This document shows, in pieces, positions 55,843-64,000 of a stretch of DNA of 64,000 nucleotides; within the stretch, counting starts at the first letter, position 1; every line of letters starts with the position of its first letter. A program made the position numbers and the translations under genes. The notes under the pieces are model-generated. The model saw only the letters and a program-made list of their open reading frames with translations, was not told the DNA's origin and did no database searches. The stretch comes from Candidatus Thiodubiliella endoseptemdiera (lineage in GTDB: Bacteria; Pseudomonadota; Gammaproteobacteria; PS1; Pseudothioglobaceae): the NCBI GenBank assembly GCA_013416635.1, contig JACCHT010000002.1:124001-188000 (forward strand). The letters are read 5' to 3'.

Positions 55843-58800
55843 TTACCCGTGCAACACCGCTCCATGTCCTAGTTCTTCAAGGCGTGTGTCCGAATACACT
55901 GAAGAAGTAGCTTCCTGATAAGCAACCCCTGTTCCGCTATTGCTTGATATAATCTCAGAAGTGCCGTCTATTTTTTTACCATTAAAAGTATTATCATTTA
56001 TCGTGCTCCAGTTATTTTGAGCATATAAATCGTCACTATAATCAGCAACAGTAGGAGGAGTGTTAAGTACTCCATTATAGTGATCTAGATAGATAACATC
56101 CTTAATATCAGTATCACCCATAAGAGCAACATGTCCAGCATACTGTGTATAGGTAGTTGGTGCCATAGAAACAGCGACTGCAATATCTTTCTCTCCTGCT
56201 GCAATCTCTAGAGGGTTTTGATATAAAGAACCTTGATGCGCACTAATCCACCAATTACTGTTAGCCAACATATCTGTGTCTGCAACTTGTGTCTGTGATT
56301 GTGTACCCAGATTATCATCTTTCGGCGTTACCGTGTCAAATGACATGCTGATGGCTGCAGACTCTTGATTGCTAGCAGTGCCAGTAAAAGCACCTGCACC
56401 AATGCTGATTGTATAATGTGTGGCAAAGTCAAAATCAAACTTAGGATTAATTGTAACAATTGACTTATCACCAACATTTGTGATTGTAACCATATTTGAA
56501 TCAACTGCAATAGTTTGATTATTTTGGGTCGTATCACTTTTCCAGCCAACTCCATCAACACCATTTGTGCTATCGCCATCAGAATCGTTAGTATCCGTTA
56601 GTACAATGTTAAAATTTGAATTAGCAGTAACTATTTCACTAAAAGTTAAGACAATTGGGGAGCGCACATCAATGTTTTGCGCTTCATTAATTGTCGAACT
56701 AGCGACTGGCTTCTCTACCACAGATATTGATACAGTTTGCTCTGTCTTATTACCTGCGACATCTGTAGCAGTGATGGTGATTTGGTCTGCTGTGGTAGAT
56801 TCAACGGTTGGTTTTTCTTTGTAAGTTACAACACCTGTATCTGTATCAAAATTAAATTTAGTCATATCTGTGCCACTGATTGCATAAGTAACACTAGAAT
56901 CACCACCATTAACTTCGGCATCATAAACGGCAATATCTTGACCAGCAACACCCGTACCTGTGTTGCCACTGCTAAATACTGGTGGCGTAGTGTCAATCAT
57001 ATGGTCGGCATTATCGGCTACAGCAGCGTGTGTTATTACTGCTGTGTTGCCTGCAGTATCTGTAAGCGTACCGCCATTTAAATTGAGTGCATTTGCAACA
57101 ATTGCTAATCCATTAGCATCAGTATCACCAGTTGCAACGGTATATGTAAATATCAATTTATCTGAACCTGAACCCGATGCATAAGTTGCATATTTGCCAG
57201 ATAGCAATGCAATTCTTGGATCGCCAGCTACAATTGTATCCTCACTCATAGTAACCGTTATTTCAATAGTATCGCCCGCTTTGTAAGTTTTATCTGTGCC
57301 TGCATCACTGGTAAATTCTACGCTACTAACTGTTGGGGCAGTGAAGTCGTAAGTTACTGCTTTGCTGGTTTGAGTAACTTCTGTGCTGCCGTCTTTTAAG
57401 TCAATTTTAGCGACATAAGTTTTGCCATCTACTAAATTTGGCATGTTGGCAGCTGTAATAGACCAAGATTTAGCAACGCCACTTACTGTTGTAGGTTGGG
57501 TACTTACTGTTGTAGGTTGGGTAATATTTGTTTTATCAATGGTAAAGGCAGCAGTTGATGAGACTACACTATTTGTTACCTCGTAAAATCTAATTTCTTC
57601 AATCGTTGGGGTTGGGGTTGCACTGGCAACAACGCCTGTCAACAGATCTTCTGCTTTTTCAGCATTATTAATAGTATTATCTAAATCCATTGCACCTATC
57701 CAGTTAACACTGGTAGATAAATTTTTAGCGTGGATTGTAACTGTTTGTGTTGCTGTATTACCTGCTGTGTCAGTTGCGGTAATGATAACCTCGTGGTCGG
57801 CTTCTGCTGTTTGCTCTGATTTATAGGTTAACTGACCTGCGGCGGCTGCAGCAGCATCTTTGAACTCAAACAAAGCTGCGTTAGCGCCACCTGTGATTGA
57901 GTAAGTGATGTTTGCATCAGCTGCACCACCATTGTCAGTCGCACTAGCATCATAAACAACAGTAGTAATATCAGCGTTAGTAGCGGCATTAGAACTTGCT
58001 GTATTGCTACTAAATGCTGGATCTGTAGTATCAACAGTAACTGACAAGGCAGTAGAGGTTGGTGCACTTACATTGCCTGCAGCATCGGTTGCTTTAGCAG
58101 TGATACCTGTTGAGCCTGCTGTCAAAGTAACCTCTTTGTTAAATACACCACTGCTATTTGCAGTCGTTGTGCCTAATGAAGTGCTACCATTGAACAATTC
58201 TACAGTCGCACCTGCTTCTGCTTTACCGGTAATGGTTACAATGGTTTTGTTGGTGATATTATCATCGTCGCTAGAACCTGTATCATCTGAGGTTGCTAGG
58301 GCTAAATTAGAGGGTGCATCTGGGGCTTGGGTGTCGACAGTAATCGTATTGGTAGTGGCAGCTGGACTATCAAGATTTGCGGCGTTGCCAGCAATGTCGG
58401 TGATGGTGCCTGTGTTTTTGAGTGTCAGTTTGTTGGTGTCAGCGGTAATGCCACCTGCATCGTCTGTCTCATTATTAACAATTATGTAAGCAAATTTTAA
58501 TGTATCTGTGCCTGAACCTGATACATAGGTTGCTACTCTTGCATTGGCACCTACCATGATTTCATAGGTTGGTTTGTCTGTATCCGCATCGGCAGTAACT
58601 ATAACTACTTCGCTCATGATAATGCTAACAATTACTTTGTCACCTGCCATAAGTGTGTCTGTTTTGGCTACATCTGCACTGTTGGTAGCACTGATAACCA
58701 CGCTTTCTACGGTTGAGTCTCTGGTATCTAAGGTGTAAAAATGTTGAGCAATAGCACCAATTTTGTCAGTTTTAACGCTAGTAGCGGTTGCATCTGCACC

Positions 58801-60498
58801 TGTAATAGCAAGTTGAATTCTGCTGCTACCTTCATTTAAAGTGGCGTCAAAACTAACGGTTATGCCTTTGGCTGTTGTATGCTCTGTATCTTTCCAAGTT
58901 GCACCATCATCTACGGAATACCAAAGTTTTTGACCAGTAGTTAAAGCATTATCCAAGGTAGCAGTGATAGTTTGGTCTGCTTCATTAGTAATGAAGTCAG
59001 CGTCTGTTTTTCCATTATCATCAGAAATATCAATACTTTTTATAGCAACTACATTTGCCTTTAAATTATCAGCAAAGTCGCCCATACTGTCTTGAGAAGC
59101 GACTGCATACTCTTTATATTCTGCTAATTTAGCAACGGCTATTTTGTATGCTTCTTCAGCAGTAGCAAGGGTTTCTTTAGCAGCGGCAAGGGTTGTATTT
59201 AGTGTTGCTAAAGCATCGGCATCAGTGCCGTCATCAGCGTCAACTGCAGTTTGTGCAGCTGTTACTGCGTCTTGTGCAGCTGTTACTGCAGTTGCTTTAG
59301 TGGCAACATCAGTAGTAATAGTGGCTACTTCAGCAGCCATTTTAGTGTTAACAGCAGTTAAACCAGTAACTAGCTTACCAGCAGTAGTGGAATCTAGTGC
59401 GCCTTTGTCTTTAATGTCAGCAGAGATTTCAGCAATAGCAGTTGCAAAACCACCTGCATATCCAGAAAGTGCGCCAGCCATATAACCTGCTTTTTTTGAA
59501 CCTGACTCATCACCTTGACTGTTAATCGTGTCAATTTTTGTGGTGAGAATGTTGCTGTCTAATCCAAGGGCTTCTTGAGTTAGTTTGTTGGCATTATCAA
59601 CGACTGTTTTGTCAACAGCGGTATCAGGGTTGCCACCAGCAACTTTATAGGCAATCGTGGTTTGGACATTGATATTAATCGTCGTTGTGCCTGAACCAAT
59701 CACGGCAACGGCAAATAAAGGAGTACCTACTTCTTTATTAATATCTGTTGCTTCATCTTTATGCATAACAGTGTCAGCGAGTTTGACATATACAGGACCT
59801 GTGTAATTAGCATTTTCGCCTGTGAAGGTGATTGTATAACTACCGTCATCCTTAAGCGAGCCAGTGCCTAATTCATCGCCAGAGCCGTCTGCTTTCATTA
59901 CTGTAACGGCATCAGTACCACCTGATACATATTTACCTGCTGAGAAAAAGCCAGTAATGGTTGTGCCGATATCACCAGCAGCACCGCCGCCACCAAGTGC
60001 AACTGCACCAGCAAGCAAGCCAAGTGTTGCCATGCTAGTAGAACTTAATGAGCTAGCGGCTTCTGAGAAACTTTCAGATGTTACGCTAGAATTACTAGAG
60101 ATGAAAGTTTCATCGCCGTAGAAATATACTAACTGTGTGCCATCTTCTAAGGTAACGAAAGTGTCAACAACATGATATAAACCATTTTCAGCAGGGAGAG
60201 AAACTAGGCAAGATAAATCTGTAGAACAAATTGTAAAATAATCATCAAATATAACAACACTGTCTTCTAAAGTTACTTCTAAGTCATCACCGACTTTTTT
60301 GGCAATCACATCAAAATTTTCTTTACCGTCTTTAACGCTTAATTCATAAGCAATGCCTGACTTAGCTTGAATATGTTGCTCACCTTTATCGGCAATAATA
60401 ACTTCTTTACTTAAAGTTTCAGCAACTTTCATTGCTTTAATTTGCATTGCTTTTAGTTGTGCGGCTGTTTTAACTGTTTTGATTGTTGTGTTTTTCAT
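55843..60498 (-). CDS. Bap-like giant adhesin with Ig-like and cadherin-like repeats
   Basis: 1551 aa, intact. The N-terminus (to ~130) resembles the BapA/LapF prefix domain (AKSGIAYELSVKDGKENFDV, GDDLEVTLEDSVVIFDDYF), followed by a Ser-rich stretch and a Gly/Ala hydrophobic segment (MATLGLLAGAVALGGGGAAG). Then come an Ala/Thr-rich, probably helical segment (~385-450, TAAQDAVTAAQTAV), Ig-like domains (ITVTMSEDTIVAGDPRIALL) and two cadherin-like domains (ITYSITGGANAALFEF, VTYAISGTDMTKFNFDTDTG). No signal peptide and no RTX nonapeptides are seen. It is probably a type I secreted biofilm or host-contact adhesin. Start behind AGGAGAGAATA. No blades, unlike its neighbours. Confidence 0.8.
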   Translation of the reverse strand: MKNTTIKTVKTAAQLKAMQIKAMKVAETLSKEVIIADKGEQHIQAKSGIAYELSVKDGKENFDVIAKKVGDDLEVTLEDSVVIFDDYFTICSTDLSCLVSLPAENGLYHVVDTFVTLEDGTQLVYFYGDETFISSNSSVTSESFSEAASSLSSTSMATLGLLAGAVALGGGGAAGDIGTTITGFFSAGKYVSGGTDAVTVMKADGSGDELGTGSLKDDGSYTITFTGENANYTGPVYVKLADTVMHKDEATDINKEVGTPLFAVAVIGSGTTTININVQTTIAYKVAGGNPDTAVDKTVVDNANKLTQEALGLDSNILTTKIDTINSQGDESGSKKAGYMAGALSGYAGGFATAIAEISADIKDKGALDSTTAGKLVTGLTAVNTKMAAEVATITTDVATKATAVTAAQDAVTAAQTAVDADDGTDADALATLNTTLAAAKETLATAEEAYKIAVAKLAEYKEYAVASQDSMGDFADNLKANVVAIKSIDISDDNGKTDADFITNEADQTITATLDNALTTGQKLWYSVDDGATWKDTEHTTAKGITVSFDATLNEGSSRIQLAITGADATATSVKTDKIGAIAQHFYTLDTRDSTVESVVISATNSADVAKTDTLMAGDKVIVSIIMSEVVIVTADADTDKPTYEIMVGANARVATYVSGSGTDTLKFAYIIVNNETDDAGGITADTNKLTLKNTGTITDIAGNAANLDSPAATTNTITVDTQAPDAPSNLALATSDDTGSSDDDNITNKTIVTITGKAEAGATVELFNGSTSLGTTTANSSGVFNKEVTLTAGSTGITAKATDAAGNVSAPTSTALSVTVDTTDPAFSSNTASSNAATNADITTVVYDASATDNGGAADANITYSITGGANAALFEFKDAAAAAAGQLTYKSEQTAEADHEVIITATDTAGNTATQTVTIHAKNLSTSVNWIGAMDLDNTINNAEKAEDLLTGVVASATPTPTIEEIRFYEVTNSVVSSTAAFTIDKTNITQPTTVSTQPTTVSGVAKSWSITAANMPNLVDGKTYVAKIDLKDGSTEVTQTSKAVTYDFTAPTVSSVEFTSDAGTDKTYKAGDTIEITVTMSEDTIVAGDPRIALLSGKYATYASGSGSDKLIFTYTVATGDTDANGLAIVANALNLNGGTLTDTAGNTAVITHAAVADNADHMIDTTPPVFSSGNTGTGVAGQDIAVYDAEVNGGDSSVTYAISGTDMTKFNFDTDTGVVTYKEKPTVESTTADQITITATDVAGNKTEQTVSISVVEKPVASSTINEAQNIDVRSPIVLTFSEIVTANSNFNIVLTDTNDSDGDSTNGVDGVGWKSDTTQNNQTIAVDSNMVTITNVGDKSIVTINPKFDFDFATHYTISIGAGAFTGTASNQESAAISMSFDTVTPKDDNLGTQSQTQVADTDMLANSNWWISAHQGSLYQNPLEIAAGEKDIAVAVSMAPTTYTQYAGHVALMGDTDIKDVIYLDHYNGVLNTPPTVADYSDDLYAQNNWSTINDNTFNGKKIDGTSEIISSNSGTGVAYQEATSSVYSDTRLEELGHGAVLHG

Positions 60499-60549
60499 TA
60501 TTCTCTCCTGATATTATAATTTTGAATGAATTGTAATTGTAAAGTGTCC

Positions 60550-60555
60550 ATTATA
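60550..60555 (-). promoter_or_regulatory. Possible -10 box of the Bap-like adhesin
   Basis: Minus-strand TATAAT about 52 bp before the start at 60498. No convincing -35 partner. The rest of the 306-bp gap to selO is AT-rich sequence plus MITE copy 13. Confidence 0.4.
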
Positions 60556-60609
60556 TTCTAAATATAAGCAAAAGATTGGGAATTTTTAAAAAAAAATAAA
60601 TTACACATG

Positions 60610-60770
60610 GAGACCTTTGCATAAATAGGGATGATTAGCAAAATGACAGATTTTATTAAATTGGAAATTTTTTAAATCCACTCCTAGCAGGGCTAAGGGT
60701 GTTTTTAAAAAGTTTGTAATTTGATGAAAGATGGCGTTTTGATGATTATTCATATTTATGCAAAGGTCTC
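60610..60770 (+). repeat. MITE copy 13
   Basis: Complete 161-bp element with a perfect 5-bp target duplication ACATG, between selO and the Bap-like adhesin. Confidence 0.97.
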
Positions 60771-60804
60771 ACATGGTTAAGAAGCTTTAAATAAAATATT
60801 TGGT

Positions 60805-62177
60805 TTAGGAAGAGCAACTAATCTCAAGCTCTTGCGCCCAATCTGGCGCTATATTTGTATAAGTTTTAAAATCTGAGTGTTCGTCAAAAGGATTGGCGAG
60901 TAAATTAAATAATGTGTCAATCTCACTATAATCTTTTTCATTTTGGGCTTTACGAATGGCAACTTCTGCCAAATAATTACGCAGGATAAATTTAGGATTT
61001 ACTCGGTTCATTAACTCGGAACGCTTTGGGTTTTTGTCTTGTTGAATACGAGATTGGTAGGTTTTTAACCATGTTTTATAGTGTTTGTCATCTGCTAATC
61101 TAGCTAAATTAGATAGATTGCGAATGCTATTAGTGTAGTCTTTTTTATGTTGGTGTAATAGACTTAGGAAATTGCCAATCAGTTGATTGTCTTGTTCATC
61201 TTTTGTTAGTAAGCCGAATTTTTGACGCATCAAGGTTGAATAATAATGCACTAGGTGGGTTGGTAATCTGCCAGTGCGGTTTTGGCTTGTTTGCCAGTGA
61301 TTAAACTACTGAGTGCGTCTGCCAAACGCGATAAATTCCACAGTCCTATCCCTGGTTGCTGGTCAAAAGCATAGCGTCCTTCGTGATCGGAGTGGTTGCA
61401 GATAAAATGTGGGTCGTAGGTTTCTAAAAATCCAAATGGACCGTAATCAATGGTTAAACCGAGGATTGACATATTGTCGGTATTCATCACTCCATGGGCA
61501 AAACCTTGTGCTTGCCAGCCGGCAATCATTTTGGCGGTGCGTTTCACGACGATAGCGAGAAAATCCACATATTTATCATTGCCTTGGCATTCAGGATAAT
61601 GCCGTTCAATGACAAAATCAGCCAGTTTTTTGACGGCGTCTTTTTGCCCACGGGAGGCGAACAATTCAAAATGACCAAAACGAATATGGCTGGGTGCAGT
61701 GCGCATGACAATTGCCCCTGTTTCAATGTTTTCTCGATAAACTTCGGTCTCACTGCCTACTAAAGTTAATGCCTCAGTAGTTGCAATATTTAACCCTCGC
61801 ATTGCAATTGAACACAGGTATTCGCGAATAGAGGAACGCAACACTGCCCGCCCGTCTGCCCCTCTGGAATACGGCGTTTGCCCTGCCCCTTTTAATGAAA
61901 ATTCGTATCCGTTTGTTTGCCCAATTAAACAACTACGGCCATCGCCTAATTGCGGGGTAAAGTAACCGAATTGATGTCCTGCGTAAATACTGGCAATGGG
62001 CTGGGTGTCTTGAAATTTTTGTTCGCCTGATGCGACTTTTAGCAAGGCGTTACCCTCTAAATCCAAACCAATCTTATTGTAAAGCGATTGATTTTTATGG
62101 ATTAAGAAAGTATCTTTTAGGGGTTGTGTTTCAATGGGTTTGAAAAATTCCTCACCCAATGTTGCAAAATCTAACAA
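60805..62177 (-). CDS. selO: Protein adenylyltransferase SelO (YdiU), frameshifted
   Basis: Pseudokinase-fold enzyme that transfers AMP to protein hydroxyls. The main piece (61251-62177, 308 aa) has GDGRSCLIGQ, KGAGQTPYSRGADGRAVLRS, REYLCSIAMRGL, HGVMNTDNMSILGLTIDYGP and WNLSRLADAL. The second piece (60805-61251) begins HYYSTLMRQKFGL and ends WAQELEISCSS, the usual C-terminus. Adding one G to the run at 61257-61259 joins them (DYQPHLVHYYST), giving ~457 aa, close to the family norm. A sequencing deletion is likely. Confidence 0.92.
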
Positions 62178-62180
62178 GTG

Positions 62181-62417
62181 TTAGATGTTGTTTAACATAC
62201 CCAAAAGTGTGTCTTTTAAAGACAAGCGTTCTTTCTTCAAAGTGTTTAAATACTCATCAGAAGTTGGGGTGATTTCTTGCTCGATACGCACGATTGCTTT
62301 ATCAACGCCTTCGTATTCGAATGCTAAGCGTCTAAAATGTGCGTTGCTCATTTTAAGAGTGTGAATGGCGTCTTTTTTGTCTGGAAATTCATTGATTAAT
62401 GGATGGTGGTTTTGCAT
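62181..62417 (-). CDS. YdcH/DUF465 family small protein
   Basis: 78-aa mostly helical protein. NHHPLINEFPDKKDAIHTLK, NAHFRRLAFEYEGVDKAI and LKKERLSLKDTLLGML match the family, whose function is unknown. Strong ribosome site (AAGGAGAAAAAT before the ATG). It ends 4 bp before selO starts, so the two are probably co-transcribed. Confidence 0.88.
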   Translation of the reverse strand: MQNHHPLINEFPDKKDAIHTLKMSNAHFRRLAFEYEGVDKAIVRIEQEITPTSDEYLNTLKKERLSLKDTLLGMLNNI

Positions 62418-62435
62418 ATTTTTCTCCTTGGTTGT

Positions 62436-62594
62436 GAGACCTTTGCATCAATACGAATAATCATCAAAATGCTCTCTTTCATCAAATTGAAAATTGTTTA
62501 AAACACTTTTAGCCCTGCTAAAAGTAAATTTAAAAAATTCTAATTTAATAAAATCTGTCATTCTGCTAATCATCCCTATTTATACAAAGATTTT
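62436..62594 (-). repeat. MITE copy 14 (inverted, diverged)
   Basis: Inverted copy with ~20 substitutions and small indels (start GAGACCTTTGCATCAATACG, centre TTTTAGCCCTGCTAAAA). The far end is eroded and reaches the gatB stop codon. This is the most diverged full-length copy and probably the oldest. Confidence 0.88.
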
Positions 62595-64000
62595 ATTGTA
62601 ATTTTTTTCGTAGTAATTGATTGATAATTTTCGGGTTGGCTTTCCCCCCCGTGGCTTTCATTATTTGACCCACAAAGAAGCCTAAAATCTTCTCGTTGCC
62701 CGATTTAAACTGTGCGACTTGTGGGGTGTTATTGGCAATAATTTCATCTACAATTGATTCAATCTCGCCCGTATCACTCATTTGTTTTAAACCTTTGGCT
62801 GCAATAATTTCATCGGCACTGCCTTCGCCACTCCACATCGCCTTAAATACATCTTTGGCAATTTTACCAGAAATAGTATCGTCACCAATACGACTAACGA
62901 GTAACGATAAATCCGGTGCGGAAACGGGAGAATTTTGGATTTCAATTTGGTCTTTATTTAACAAGGCACTCAACTCGCCCATTACCCAATTCGCACAAAG
63001 TTTGGCATTCGATTCATTGCCTTTTAGCATAGTCTCAAAATAATCAGCCAAGGGCTTTTGTGCGGTCAATATTTCGGCATCATATTCACTTAAAGCAAAC
63101 GCTTTAATAAAACGGGCTTTCTTTTCCAGTGGCAATTCAGGTAATTGTGCTTTAATCTCAAGCAATAATGCATCTGAAATTTCAATCGGCAATAAATCTG
63201 GGTCAGGGAAATAACGATAATCGTTGGCTTCTTCTTTCGAACGCATTGAGCGAGTTTCGTGTTTGACTGAATCATACAAACGCGTTTCTTGTGCCACTTC
63301 ACCGCCTTCTTCTAAAATATCTTGTTGCCTTTCCACTTCAAGATTAATGGCTTTTTCTAAAAATTTAAAAGAATTGATATTTTTAAGTTCAGCACGCGTC
63401 CCCAATTTTCCTGCCCCAGCGGACGAATAGAAACATTGGCATCACAACGGAATGAGCCTTCTTGCATATTGCCATCACAAATATCGATATATTGCACCAA
63501 AGCGTGAATTTTCTTCGCATACGCCACCGCTTCCTTGGCACTGCGCATATCGGGTTCAGAAACAATTTCCAGCAACGGCGTGCCTGCACGATTAAGGTCA
63601 ACAGCGGTGTAATCATCAAACATATCGTGGACGGATTTACCGGCATCTTCTTCAAGATGCGCACGAGTAACACCAATAGTTTTAACCGTATTGCCAATGG
63701 TAATATCAATCTGCCCCTCACCCACAATCGGCCAATCAAGTTGTGAGGTTTGGTAGCCTTTTGGTAAATCAGGATAAAAGTAGTTCTTTCTATCAAAAAC
63801 ATTGCGTTGATTAATGTGTGCATCAATTGCTAAACCAAATTTAATGGCTTTATTAACTACCTCTTTATTTAATACTGGCAACACACCTGGTAAACCCAAA
63901 TCAACCGCGCACGCCTGTGAATTCGGCTGCGCACCAAACTGAGTTGAAGCCGCTGAAAATATTTTAGATTTTGTATTTAGTTGAGCGTGAATTTCTAGCC
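62593..64000 (-). CDS. gatB: Asp-tRNA(Asn)/Glu-tRNA(Gln) amidotransferase subunit B, 5' end outside window, frameshifted
   Basis: Subunit of GatCAB, which converts Glu-tRNA(Gln) or Asp-tRNA(Asn) to the amide. The frame is open to the window edge: [75 protein letters not shown] and [11 protein letters not shown]. Adding one base to the run at 63406-63409 restores [15 protein letters not shown] and joins the second frame ([15 protein letters not shown]) with the C-terminal GatB/Yqey domain ([21 protein letters not shown]). gatA/gatC should lie upstream, beyond the window. The stop codon touches a diverged MITE. Confidence 0.94.

Noticed and set aside
29789..60498. Eukaryotic (integrin-like) origin of the propeller proteins
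   Set aside because: VCBS/FG-GAP blades with Ig-like and RTX domains are common in bacterial type I secreted proteins; nothing here requires transfer from a host.

Overview
This window looks like a piece of an AT-rich gammaproteobacterial chromosome, most likely a sulfur-oxidising, possibly host-associated bacterium of the SUP05/Thioglobus/mussel-symbiont kind. That placement is an inference. It rests on protein sequence style, gene neighbourhoods, a probable sulfur-globule protein and a very large repeat-rich secreted protein locus. No rRNA or taxonomic marker gene is present.

Layout. 1-8.9 kb: the iscX-tolB-pal-pabB operon (minus strand), bifunctional spoT, then bamD, an MFS transporter and ssb, and a HIT-family protein. 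9-14.4 kb: an Asn/Gly/Tyr-rich secreted protein between two inverted hairpin repeats, then metH, then a decayed gene. 14.2-17.7 kb: riboflavin operon (riboflavin synthase, ribBA, ribH, nusB) and yihY. 18-29.5 kb: an ABC-F ATPase, ftsW-murG, bioB, glnA, rpoZ, dnaQ, two tRNAs (Pro-TGG, Arg-TCT), a broken hslO and an msbA-like exporter. 29.8-60.5 kb: four very large secreted-protein genes, all on the minus strand. Three are tandem paralogues (starts at 37104, 44913 and 55604) built from Ig-like domains and FG-GAP/VCBS calcium-binding propeller blades. The fourth (start 60498) is a Bap-like adhesin. 60.8-64 kb: selO, a YdcH-family gene and the 3' part of gatB.

Two features dominate. (1) A 161-bp hairpin MITE with 18-bp terminal inverted repeats occurs 14 times plus one 11-bp footprint. 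Most well-preserved copies have 5-bp target duplications. Copies sit at gene ends, in an operon leader, inside the dnaQ 3' end and inside an IS30 remnant, and they mark the edges of rearrangements in the adhesin locus. (2) Every complete propeller module that I could read in the three adhesin paralogues has exactly five blades (10 modules, 50 blades), even where the blade sequence has diverged strongly. This is unlike the seven-blade arrangement usual for FG-GAP proteins.

Many genes, including ones normally essential (bamD, ssb, glnA, gatB), carry single-base deletions, nearly all in short homopolymer runs. Uncorrected long-read indels are the simplest explanation, so most of these are annotated as one gene with a frameshift. 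The hslO lesions (frameshift, in-frame stop, loss of two zinc cysteines) look like real decay. For the adhesin frameshifts both explanations remain open.
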